The translations under genes and the position numbers were made by a program. Under the pieces are notes generated by a model that saw nothing but the letters and a program-made list of their open reading frames with translations, did not search any database and was not told the origin of the DNA. A stretch of 64,000 nt of DNA from Deinandra increscens subsp. villosa (taxonomy: Eukaryota > Streptophyta > Magnoliopsida > Asterales > Asteraceae), in assembly GCA_039602395.1 (NCBI GenBank), contig JBCNJP010000018.1, positions 2,914,001 to 2,978,000 on the forward strand. Direction: 5' to 3'. Position 1 is the first letter of the stretch. Every line of letters starts with the position of its first letter. This document shows, one piece after another, positions 1 through 10,641 of this stretch.

Positions 1-130
1 TATATATATATATGTTTATATATATATAACCGATAATGTATATATTACAACACAATGAAAGATATATATATATATATATATGTGTGTGTATGTGTGTGTT
101 TGTGTGGTGTGTCTGTAGTACTTGACATCT
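1..130. repeat. TA and GT microsatellite
   Basis: Runs of TA, then GT-rich sequence, with a short non-repetitive gap around 30-60. Simple-sequence repeat at the window edge; the 163 bases up to the next element show nothing recognisable. Confidence 0.9.
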
Positions 131-293
131 TTTTTTCACGTTAGGTATACAAATTCAATAGGATACAATTATCATTAAATTTATTGCTTAATATTCCATT
201 TTACGTTTAAAGATCATTTTAAAGTTATGTTTAAAATACTATTATATCTATGTCTGGAATTAGTTGAGTTTATATTAATTTTGATAATTAAAT

Positions 294-3027
294 TGTCACA
301 CCCCTAAATCAACCACTAACGGAGTTTATACCGTTAAGGGGTGCGAGCAAACCAGGACCACAACCATTAGTTACAAATACTAAACGAATCAGAGTAAAGT
401 CCAAACATTAACAATAAAAACCGTTTAACAGTACGCAGCGGAAAACATTGTCTTTAGCACTAACCTCGTGCTTTACAAAATCAGTGTTTTAAATTCTCAA
501 TTAAGTTTAACTAAAAATAAAATGTCTTCGTGTGCCATGCCAACCCGATCCGGATACTCCTTAGCGATCTGCAAAAGTTTAAACCACGCAAGTGTCAACC
601 TAACGGTTGGTGAGTTCACAGTGGGCTTGTCATGCAGTGGCCCGGTCTCATACATCATAATCGTATAAACATATTCTTATGTACAATTTAATTGTGAAAA
701 GCAACGCTTAATAATAACCAAAATCATAGTATTGTGGTTTAGTAAAAGTATTGTCCGTAACCTACGTTATCTGGTATGTACTAGTTTTGTATAGCTAAAG
801 TGCTCAACCGATATCGCGGGTAGCTAATCCGTTGTTCCATGCACTAAGGAAGTTTGTACCAAAGCTGACCGATAATTGTAGTGGCAGAGCCTCCAGCTAT
901 TTTGTTTTGCAGACATATGTCATCGCGGCTTTGCCTCCCCCGTGTCCTCTCGGGATCACGGTCAGATAGGCTGATATTGTACCTCCATGCACCTCCAGTG
1001 TCACGAGGCGGAGTTTGTCAAACTCCAGTAGATCTACCCAACATCCCCTCGCTTTACAATTAATGGTACAATTAAGTTGAGGACTTTTTCAGTTAAAAGG
1101 CAATCCTTAGAAATCATGTGATATCATGTGGTTTAGACTTTAACCTACACTAGCCATATTAAAACGGTTTACTTAATTTGGGGTTCTTATGAATCCCGAA
1201 AACATTTTTCAGTTTCGTTTTAGAATTAGTTGTTTAAGTAATTCACAAGTGTTTCCCATAAAACACTTCAAGTTCATCAGGTAGGTGCATAGCACTCTAA
1301 GTTTTCTGTTTCATCAAGTAGTGCATAGCACTCATAAAGTTGTCAGCATTGTTTTTCATTAGGTTATTCAGTGTGTCCCAAACGGGCTCACAGTAAACGG
1401 GTTAGTGACACTCACCTTGGGTTGCACTGCTACGCTTGCTAAAAAAAATCCAAATATTGATTGCTTATCGAAGACCTATGAACACGTTTAGGTCTTAAGT
1501 ATTAGTTTTGTGTCTAATCTTTAACTTACGTCACTATGGCCCATAACATAGCACGTTGGAACTACGACTCAACATACCGACACACGACACCGATGGTTGA
1601 TCATAAACAAGGGTTCATATAATACAGAAATCATAGTATGTCTTATCATAGCATAATCATGTAAGTCATAGCATAGCATTCAAATAAGTTGCACAAGTTT
1701 GGGTTTAGTCTGGCGAAACTGCTGGAGAAACTGCTAGAGAAACTGCTAGAGAAACTGCTAGAGAAACTGCTAGAGAAACTGCTAGAGAAACTGCTAGTTT
1801 CGCTAGCTAGTTTCGCCAGGAACTGGTTGAACTTTCGTTCAGGGACAAGGTCAGTTTCGTTCACGAGAGACACTACAGTTTCGCTGCACAGTGTCGCTGG
1901 AGAAACTGCTAGAGAAACTGCTAGAGAAACTGCTAGAGAAACTGCTAGAGAAACTGCTAGTTTCGCTAGCTAGTTTCGCCAGGAACTGGTTGAACTTTCG
2001 TTCAGGGACAAGGTCAGTTTCGTTCACGAGAGACACTACAGTTTCGCTGCACAGTGTCGCTGGAAGGAGATATGCATAGTTTCGCTGGATAGTTTCTCCT
2101 AATGAATGCACAGTGTCGCTGGTCGCTAAAAAACCCGTAAATTTGACTAAAAATCTTTCTAACAGCCTCCATACTTCATGAAATTCATTTTCAAGCATAC
2201 ATAATCATTTAGGAACATCACAGGAGCATTTTTAACATCCTAAACATGTATTTTCATCATCAAATCTTCAAGAACACATTTTACACAAAATAACCTAATC
2301 TAGCATGAATCTCTATTATGGATCAGTTTCACACGTAAAGTTGTAGTCTTTATGATAGATCTAGTATTCCTAAGCATTCTTACAGAAAATCTAACGATTA
2401 CATGGAGATCTAGGCATGCTTTATAAAGAAAACACATAGAAAAGCAAGAAACATGGTCATGGGACTCACGGTTTGATCTAGGATCGATGGATGATCTTCT
2501 TCTACAGAAAAGATGGCTGATCTTGATGGTCTCTAAGGCTGGTCCAGAATCGCAAGAGGGAGAGAGTGTGTGTGTGTTTCGTGTGTGATGTATGCAAATG
2601 GGTAATTAGGGTTTAAAGATTCATTTAAATACTAATGGCCATCATGGGCTTTCATTGGGATTTGGGCCCCGAATGATTAGCCATCATTAGCCCATGATTA
2701 GTCTAATGACTAGCCCAATCATTAATCATGTATTCATACACTTAGTTACCCGGTTAAACATATAATCACATAATTAGGCAATTTGTCACATAATTTATCA
2801 AATAATTAAATAGTCATTCTTTTTAATAAAAATCATGCATTTAAATCACGTTTCTCATAATAACAACATATAAATAAATACATAGCACATATGGACGGGT
2901 TCGGTGATCAACCAAATGTCGTGGACGTATTCGGCCTAGTTAAGCATTAGTTACTAAGTTAACACTATTAACGTAACTAACGGAGATTGTCTAACGGAAG
3001 TAAACCTTGAAATTCCCGGATGTCACA
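294..3027 (-). mobile_element. Solo LTR of a Tekay-like Ty3/gypsy element
   Basis: The segment starts TGTCACACCCC and ends CGGATGTCACA. Read on the minus strand it matches, with divergence, the LTRs at 20098-22642 and 28108-30654, including both termini. It is flanked by a perfect 5-bp target-site duplication TAAAT (289-293 and 3028-3032). No primer-binding site, polypurine tract or coding region adjoins it, so it is a solo LTR of about 2.73 kb, the usual product of LTR-LTR recombination. It is longer than the intact copies, partly because of the internal repeats at 1712-2063. Short ORFs inside it are not genes. Confidence 0.93.
1712..2063. repeat. Two-level tandem repeat inside the solo LTR
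   Basis: A 12-bp unit GAGAAACTGCTA is repeated about six times at 1722-1800 and about five times at 1899-1962. Each array is followed by the same roughly 105-bp block (from CTAGTTTCGCTAGC to GTGTCGCTGG), so the whole array-plus-block was itself duplicated. The long Leu-Leu-Glu-Lys reading frames here are by-products of the 12-bp period. Confidence 0.9.
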
Positions 3028-4206
3028 TAAATGCTGTCAAGTCCTTATTTTGTGAGATGCTTTCACCCGGATCGATCATATTAATCCCCAAATTACTTCC
3101 CACCATTTTTTAAATTTCCCCAAAATTCATTGATCAGTTCCTATTCCGTCTCACCAAACTTTATCACCAAAATGATTCATCACTCTCTTCTTCTCTATCA
3201 CTAAAAATTCCTCTACAGGATTCATCACACTATCATCTTTAGGAGATCACTACCTAATTCCCGTCAGTATTAATTTCACTGTCATCTTCAGGAGATCATT
3301 TGTTTCATCTAATTAATTATTCCATCGCATTTATTTCATTCTCTATTTATTTCATTTCAGGATTCATCTAGCTCATTTAACAATGGATCATGAAGGTGAA
3401 GTATTGAAGGATCCTAATGACCATACATATAACAGTGAAGGCGAATGCAATGATGATTATTCTTCACAAGAGAATGAAGAAGATGAAATGGATAACAATG
3501 ATGATCATTATTCACAAGAGAGTGAAGATTATGAAATGGATAACAATGATGCCCAAGTCGACAATGATGCCCAAGTAGACAATGAGGAAGCCACAACCTC
3601 AGCTCCCCAAGCAAACAAGAGGGGACTGACACGGTTGGCAAAGTGGCATGCCAAATTTGATAAAAATGGTGGGGAAAATGGCCACTAACATTTGATGCGC
3701 TAGGAAGGATTGGCGGGGAGCATAGACCAAAATTTTCGAGTTTTATGGTAGACATTGCAAGGTCAGAGGTTGGATTGAGGTATCTACAATGGAGGAAGGT
3801 GCCAAAAGAGGACAAGAACAAGATGTGGGCAGGGATTCAGGTTATGAAACATATTAAACATTTTCTCATATTAAGTTTGTTAAGTTATTGAATTCCATAT
3901 ATGTGACTTATAAATCCTGTCATATGTTATTTTTCAGCAATTATTTAAAATTGATGATTGTCGAAGGGGTCCTATAATGATACGGCTTGGTGGGTTGCTA
4001 AGGAGTTTTAGAAGAAAGATGTTCGAGAAACACATTTGATGTACGCTAAATCATATATATTTATTAACTTAAATATCCTCGCAAATCGGGATAAAACCTA
4101 GCTACTAACAACAAAACAAAGCAATTTTGTTTTCTTTTTAGTTTTTCAGGTTTTCTAGAGCCGAAGTACAAAAAGAAGCATTATCTAGGAGGAAAGGCGA
4201 AGAAAA

Positions 4207-4470
4207 TGCAAGAGTTTGAAAAGCACCGCTCTAGCACGGCCCGTGCCTCATCAAGCACGCCCCGTGCCCGACCCGGATTGGCTTCTGATCAGCACCCCGT
4301 GCCTCTGACTTAGCACACCCCATGTCGCTGACCTCTCTGACATGGCACACCCCGTGCTCCGGCTAACACGCCCCGTGCCACTGACATCAAAAGAGACAAA
4401 ATTTTGCTCGTCTGACACAGCACGGCCCGTGCCTGATGGAGCACGCCCCGTGCCGTTCTCCAGGAATTGC
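4207..4470. repeat. GC-rich array of AGCACGCCCCGTGCC-like units
   Basis: About ten spaced copies of a 15-bp motif of the type AGCACGGCCCGTGCC / AGCACGCCCCGTGCC, each an imperfect palindrome, in otherwise AT-rich sequence. The array lies just upstream of the TATA-like box, the position of LTR promoter repeats. Confidence 0.8.
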
Positions 4471-4471
4471 C

Positions 4472-4478
4472 TATAAAA
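4472..4478 (+). promoter_or_regulatory. TATA box of a putative LTR
   Basis: TATAAAA directly after the GC-rich array and followed by a CT-rich leader; the layout suggests a Pol II core promoter of a retroelement. Confidence 0.4.
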
Positions 4479-5477
4479 GCTTGCTCTCCCTCACTTCTCA
4501 ACTCGCTCAATTCTTTCCTCTCCCCTTCACTTGTAGATTAGTTACCGAGCCACTTGGTTCCTTTGTATCTTCAAGTATGTAAGATTCTGTACGAAATTCA
4601 ACCAATTTAGTAAATGAAAGTATTTTGTCTATAAAATCTTCTTTTACTGGCTGGCAAATCTTTAAGCCAGGATTGGCCAAATTCTTACACTTGATTGGAA
4701 GTAACAAACTTTTAACAAGTCTTTAAGTTGTTTTTATTACAATGGTCCAAGGTGTGTCTATGACTTTATAAAAATCTTTTTTATTGAAAGTGTATTACTG
4801 ATTTTTTGAACCAAGCGTGCTTCACGTATCACAGACCATTTGGGGAGTAGAAATCCCAAAGGCCGGACTTCTGAAACCTGGTCGAGGGACGATGCATGAT
4901 CCGAAAGGTGACTCGCGCCCCATGCTACATGATACGATCGAGGTCCTTATGTCTATGTAAGCAAACTCGGCAGACACGCATGTGCGGGCTGAAAGTATTT
5001 GGTTGGGAACGAGGGTTGGTAATATTTTGTCACTTCACGGGACCGAGAGGCGAGAGGTACGTGTTCGTGAACTTAGCTCTGGTCAGACGTACATTACGCG
5101 AGAGCAGTGTATGGAACTGGTCTTAGTCCCTTAAAAATATCGTTTTTATAATAAAAAAAATCTGACACGCAGGGTTGGTCCCCTGCTGGTTCATGACAGC
5201 GTGTCGAGCACGGTAAGTTTACCGGGTTCAGGGACCCCGTAACTAAATGGCATTATACCACTTCATTTGTCCACTGACAGCACCTTCCCTTGGCATTCGT
5301 ACTCATCGCAGATGATTAACAGTTGGATGGTGAGATAGCCAAAGAGGGCCGAAAGGTGGCTAACCTTCTGCCTGTGAACAATCTTGAGCCAAAGTAATAA
5401 AACCACAACTTAATTATAAGTTACTAGTGTCGTTATTCCAATCAATATTGACTCCACCATACTTAGGATCAAAGATC

Positions 5478-5482
<5 letters not shown>

Positions 5483-5536
<54 letters not shown>
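5483..5536. repeat. TA microsatellite
   Basis: More than 25 uninterrupted TA units directly abutting the left end of the foldback element. Confidence 0.95.
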
Positions 5537-5539
<3 letters not shown>

Positions 5540-6297
5540 ATCATGTGAAAACAACTTTTATTGCGAAAACACGAAAACAAATATTAAAACCTCTAAAACT
5601 TTTTCATACGTTAATATTTTTTTTAAAAAATTGCACCAAAATCCTTAAAATTATGTTATCTTTAGTTCTGGAAAAAATTTAAAAAAAAAACAATTTTTTT
5701 TAAAAAATTATTATTGCACCTGTGCAATATTTTTTTTATTATTATTGCACATATGCAATAATATTAAAACCTTTTATAACTTTTTCATATGTTAAATTTT
5801 TTTATAAAAACTTGCACTATAAATCTTATAATTCTGCTATCTTTAATTCTGGAGAAAATTAAAAAAAAAATCGACGTTTTTTAAATTTTTTTATTATTGC
5901 ACATGTGCAATAAAAAGTTATTATTGCACATGTGCAATAATATTAAAACCTCTATAACTTTTTCATACGTTAATATTTTTGATAAAAAATTGTACCATAG
6001 ATCTTATAATTCTGTTATCTTTAATTCTTGAAAAAGTTTAAAAAAAAATTAATGTTTTTTGTTAATATTGCACATGTGTAATATAATTAATACGTATTAT
6101 TGCACATGTGCAATAATAAAAAAAATCACAAAATTTTATATGTTTAATTTTTTTTCCCAGAATTAAAGGTGACATAATTTTAAGACTTTTGGTGCAAATT
6201 TTTTAAAAAATTATTAACGTATGAGGAAGTTATAGAGGTTTTAATATTTGTTTTCGTGTTTTCGCAATAACATCTTGTTTTTATTTGATCCTTCCCC
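5537..6297. mobile_element. Foldback/MITE-like element with palindromic core repeats
   Basis: The two ends are inverted copies of about 150 bp. The left arm runs from AGGATCATGTGAAAAC through GAAAACACGAAAACAAA; the right arm is its reverse complement ending GTTTTTATTTGATCCTT. Between them a unit of about 180 bp recurs (near 5574, 5760 and 5938), each beginning AATATTAAAACC and carrying TTATTGCACATGTGCAATAA-type palindromes. There is no coding potential. Both ends abut TA microsatellites, so a TA target is likely but a duplication cannot be resolved. Confidence 0.8.

Positions 6298-6346
<49 letters not shown>
6298..6346. repeat. TA microsatellite
   Basis: TA run with one CA interruption at the right end of the foldback element. 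The following 6347-6593 shows nothing recognisable before the next CACTA exon. Confidence 0.9.
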
Positions 6347-6349
<3 letters not shown>

Positions 6350-7924
6350 TAGTAAAAACTATTTTCCCTAAACATATAGACTTTGGTTAAACGTAAACAA
6401 AGATTGAGTATTGGGATATCTCATTTTTCATTGTATCCTGATCGACCCGATTCAACTTACCACTACTATACTGCCCACGATGGGTATACTTGCCTGTGTA
6501 ATGTGGTGAAATGGTAGTTGTCAAGTAAATCAGGTATTGTAAATTTAAAAGCTTTAGCTGCTACACATGTACGATAAATTGCCATATTTTTAGAACACCT
6601 CAGCGCACACCAACATTCGTCCCGACCTAGCAAAACCCACCGTGCTTGAGAAAGTTCCAAAGATGTATCGCGCTATTGTGAAAAAAGAAGACTGGGACAG
6701 ATTTGTAGCATATACAAAATTTGAAGAATTCAAGGTTTTTATTCAATTCAAACTACAGATTTCATTAATTAAGCTAAGTGTTAATTAATGAGATTATAAT
6801 TATATATCCTACTATTCAATTGGAAAGGTTGCGTCAAAGAGTGCAAAAGAGGTTCGAGCACAATATGTTTATGATCATACAATGGGACGGGGAGGATACG
6901 TCTATCTGAGAGAAAAACTGGTAATAAGCTAAGTCTGTTAAACCCAGTTATGGTTAAGAACGTGCAATGTATGTTTCAAGTCTGATATATATTATTATTA
7001 TAATGCAAGGAACAAAACAAAGAAATTGCAGCTGATGATTCCCCCTCTCGAGCGTTTATGTGGAGGAAAGGAAGGGTAAATAAAGAGGGGGAATACAAAA
7101 CACCTGTGGTGAAGGGCGTAGCAGATGATATAGTAAGTTTAATTGCTACATATATACCTAATTATTATTTACATGTTAATTATTTAATAGCACCTCACTA
7201 CATTATCTAAATTAATTACTGCAGGTCGAGAATGAAACAAAAATAAATGCGGGATCCGGGACCGTAGAACCGGGAATGGATGCCCTGACATTGGTCCTTG
7301 GCAAGGAAAGGGGTGGATACCTAAAAGGTATTGGGTATGGAGTGACTTCCCGTGGATATTGACAGGGTGCTCCAAAAGGGCGATCAAAAGAACGGATCGA
7401 ATAACTTGAGGCGGAACTCAAAAATGAAAAACAGTTGCGTGAGAAAAAGGATTAAGAGGTTGAGCACCTCACTGATATGGTTAAAGCACAACATGAAAAA
7501 ATTGATAAGCTTACGGCGTTTATGAACTGCATGATTCAACATAAACAAGTTGATAAAGCGGTAAATTCTGTAAGGGACAAATTATATATATATACCTATA
7601 ATTAATTATATTATATACTTTACTTTTTACCAATTAATTATTATAAATCATTAAATAATTTTGTAGGTAAAGTCCGCGGAGGCGCCTCTTACTATAACTG
7701 TAAGATCTAATAACAGTTATAATCGGCATTCCAATGTAAATACAACGGTAATTAAGTATTATTGCTGATATGATCGATCTCTCTTGAGCGCATATTTATT
7801 AATTAATTAACTAATTGAATTGTACGTAGGACATGATCAATTTTGCGCACAATACATCGCGGAAACAATCTACTCCATCAAACTCATCTCAAAGGTCGGT
7901 CGATAAGGTACGGGTTTGAAACAA

Positions 7925-8290
7925 TTCTGAATTTGAGTTGATCTGGAAGATTCTAGTTCATCTGGATGAACATGCGTCTCAAGTTATAGTTCATCCGGAT
8001 AGTTATAGTTCATCCGGATAGTTAAAGTTCATCAGGATAGGTAAGTTCATCAGGATAGTAAAAAGTTCATCAGGATAGTTAGAGTTCATCGGGATAGTTA
8101 GAGTTGATCCGGAAGATTCTAGTTCATCACGATAGTTAGAGTTGATCCGGAAGATTCTAGTTCATCTGGATGAACATGCGTCTCTAGTTATAGATCACCG
8201 GGTTGGTTATAGTTCATCCGGATAGTTAAAGTTTATCAGTATAGGTAAAGTTCATCAGGATAGTTAAAGTTCATCAGGATAGTTAAAGTT
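7925..8290. repeat. Minisatellite in a CACTA intron
   Basis: About 15 degenerate copies of an 18-20 bp unit of the form AGTTCATCCGGATAGTTA / AGTTCATCAGGATAGTTA, with a larger repeated block (GATCCGGAAGATTCTAGTTC) occurring at least twice. It lies between the exons at 7830-7907 and 8425-8490. Confidence 0.85.
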
Positions 8291-8574
8291 GTTCCGGAAT
8301 ATAATTAATAATTAACATTTCCGGCTATTATAAGTTTGTACTTCATCCGAATGGTTATCTGGATAGTTAACTAATGTTCAGCCGGTTATGATCGATATGA
8401 TTTTATTAATCAATTGAATTGCAGGTTTGTTCTGCGACTGTATCACAACACACTCCACCATCTACAACAGCGTCCGGGCAAAAGAAAATGGTAACTATTT
8501 TAATTTACACAATTGTGTATTTCCCTTATAACTAATTGCTATATGATCATTTAATTAAAGGCTCCTGCTATATC

Positions 8575-8850
8575 CACCCGAGGATTTTACTAAAAACACC
8601 AAAACCAAACGGTCGTTTCAAGTGAAACGACCTTGAAACGACAGTTTCAACCAATACGACCTTGAAACGGTCAATATAAAGGGGGCCCCCCTGAATTTTA
8701 AGGTTTCGTCGTCGCGATACGTGGCGGCCGTTTCAACTGAAACGACCTTGAAACGACCGTTTCAACTGAAACCACCTTGAAACGACCGTTTGAACCAAAA
8801 CGACCGTAGGAAATTGGTGAATTTAGTAAAACCTTGGGTGTCTATATAAC
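8575..8850. mobile_element. MITE-like insertion with a GAAACGACC array
   Basis: Imperfect inverted ends: CACCCGAGGATTTTACTAAA on the left and, reverse-complemented, CACCCAAGGTTTTACTAAAT on the right. Inside are about seven copies of the self-complementary pair GAAACGACCTTGAAACG / CCGTTTCAACTGAAAC and the G/C block GGGGGCCCCCC at its centre. Non-coding; superfamily not assigned because the flanking duplication is unclear. Confidence 0.55.
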
Positions 8851-9129
8851 AACTCTAATTAAATGCTGATGCTGTCTTTAGGGGAAAAAGAGACAAAGAA
8901 GTACTGAAGCAGTTGCAGCTGGGGCATTCCCATTAGATGAAAAAACAATGCTTTCAGAGGTTGAAAATAAATATATTATTGCATGGCCGATGAACCGAAT
9001 GATCCTTCATTCTAATAACAAATCAGATAAATCACAGCGGGTTGATCATTCTACGGTTCAAAAAGTACTGGAACAATCGTAGGTAATTACTACATTAATT
9101 AATCGTATCCGCTAATTAATTACCTATAT

Positions 9130-9437
9130 ATATATATATATATATAGGGAGATGATCATTTGAGAACCAATTGGTTTTGAGAACTTTTGAGAACCATTAT
9201 GAGCCACTAGTTATCTATAGGGAAATCCCCCATATGAATTTGAGTGGTCCCCCCATGAAAATTAGTGGTTCAGAATGGTTCTCAAAAGTTCTCAAAAGAA
9301 TTTGATTATCATTTGAACCTAACCCTATATAGGGAGAGGATCATTTGAGAACCAATTGGTTTTGATAACTTTTGAGAACCATTATGAGGCACTAGTTTTC
9401 ATGGGGGGACTACTCATTTGTACCTAACCCTATATAT
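9130..9437. mobile_element. MITE (1.6 copies) in a TA microsatellite
   Basis: One full copy (about 9147-9325) starts AGGGAGATGATCATTTGAG and ends with the inverted match AATGAACC-type sequence followed by TAACCCTATA. A second copy with a deleted middle follows at 9326-9437. Both carry TTGAGAACTTTTGAGAACC on the left arm and its reverse complement on the right arm. TA repeats flank both sides. The same family is found in the ITN1-like gene intron (40607-40880). Confidence 0.75.
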
Positions 9438-9761
9438 ATATATATATGATCGGTCTTATTTTTCATGTTTCCAGGTAAATAATGATTGGAAAAAGAAGTC
9501 GAAAGTGTACTTAACACCAAACCAACTGAGTCAAGATCTGATAAACAGAAAACTTAGTACACGGATCCAGCAGAAGCAGCTGATGAGCACGTACAAGAAA
9601 TTATAATTAATTATTATAGAAATTAAACTTTGATTAGTGTATGTTATTTTTTTAACATCATTTGATTAGTGTATGTACATTAATTTTTAATTATAATATG
9701 ATTTTAAGGTTTCTCTATATTAATTAATATGCAGTATAATTAATTGTAATTAAAAAAATAT

Positions 9762-10641
9762 ATGTGGCCATATATATATAATACCAAAGGCCACACTTTT
9801 TATATTTTAACGTGGCCGTTGCCACCCTTTGGCCATGCGTATTGGGACAAAATATCTGATTTCAACTACCCTTTGACCACTTTTTTTTTCAAATATATGT
9901 GGCTAAAACACAAATATACCAGACCATATAATACCAAAGGCCACATTTTTTTATAATTTAACGTGGCCATTACCACCATTTGGCCACGTGTATTGGGACA
10001 AATTATATGATTTCAACTACCCTTTAGCCACGTTTTTTTTAACACATGTGACTAAAACACACATATACGTGACCATATAATACCAAAGGCCACGCTATTT
10101 ATATTTTACCGTGGCCGTTGCCACTCTTTGGCCACGCGTATTTGGACAAAAAATATAATTTCAGCAACGCATTTGGCCACGTTCTTTTTAAACATATGTG
10201 GCTAAAACACAAATATATGTGACCATATAATACCAAAGGCCACGCTTTTGATATTTTGACGTGGCCGTTGTCACCCTTTGGCCACACGTATTGGGACAAA
10301 ATGAATGATTTCAGCAACCCTTTGGCCATGTATTTTTATAATGTATGTGGCTAAAACACAAATATATGTGACCATATAATATCAAAGGCCATGTTAAACA
10401 AACACATGTGGCCGTTGGGACCATTTGGCCACGCTTTTCGGAAGAATTGTTTGATTACAACAACAAATATTGGTACCCTTTAGCCACGCTTCTAGGTGGC
10501 TTCAACCACTGATATTGTAACGTGGTCATAGGATACATAAGGTGACGGGACCTCTGGTGTCGATTGAAATGAAAAAAAATGGTGACCAAACACCTTTGGT
10601 CACAGGTTTTTCCATGGCCAAAGTTGAATTTTGACGTAGTG
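9762..10641 (+). mobile_element. CACTA 3' end: subterminal repeat array and terminus
   Basis: Five units of about 150 bp (starting near 9766, 9922, 10069, 10222 and 10369) each contain ACCATATAATACCAAAGGCC, CGTGGCCGTTG and CTTTGGCCACG, giving many GGCCACG words in both orientations. The element stops at 10641 with ACGTAGTG, whose reverse complement CACTACGTCAAAATTC is a typical CACTA terminus. Right of it the sequence changes at once to a minus-strand copia gene. CACTA elements make 3-bp duplications; the other end is not visible, so the duplication cannot be checked. Subterminal repeats bind the element's own transposase in known En/Spm systems. Confidence 0.8.

Larger units (their letters stand above)
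4037..5480 (+). other. Inserted LTR-like repetitive sequence in a CACTA intron
   Basis: About 1.4 kb separates CACTA exon 2 from the TA-microsatellite and foldback element. It holds a GC-rich array (4207-4470), a TATA-like CTATAAAAGC at 4471-4480 and a pyrimidine-rich leader, which together look like the U3/R part of an LTR. I could not find paired ends, a target-site duplication, a primer site or coding sequence, so its class and borders are open. Confidence 0.4.
3383..9606 (+). pseudogene. CACTA (En/Spm) second gene, transposase_24-like, degenerate
   Basis: A multi-exon gene of a CACTA transposon. Exons inferred from GT-AG borders and family similarity: 3383-3840, 3938 to about 4035, 6594-6734, 6828-6920, 7010-7132, 7225-7560, 7667-7747, 7830-7907, 8425-8490, 8882-9082 and 9475-9606. 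The start is acidic and repetitive (Asp/Glu/Asn). The part from 3670 reads like the plant Ptta/En/Spm transposase family (FDALGRIGGEH, then RPDLAKP, HTMGRGGY, WRKGRVNKEGEY, DALTLVLGKERGGY). The last exon is basic. It is broken by a frameshift near 3675 and by in-frame stops in the exon at 7225-7560 (after TSRGY, and near 7400). Such genes accompany the TNPD-type transposase, which I do not see here; it may lie outside the window or be lost. Exon borders are predictions. Confidence 0.72.

Noticed and set aside
1646..2198. Long Leu/Glu/Lys and Ser/Phe repeat frames on both strands
   Set aside because: They arise from the 12-bp tandem repeat in the solo LTR, whose period is a multiple of three; no start context or domain.
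4037..6593. Complete LTR retrotransposon inside the CACTA gene
   Set aside because: TG...CA-like ends can be picked (TGTACG.., ..TACACA) but the 5-bp flanks do not match and no primer site or coding region is present.
9762..10640. CRISPR-like regular repeat array
   Set aside because: Units are 150 bp, contiguous and degenerate with no spacer pattern, in a plant CACTA terminus.
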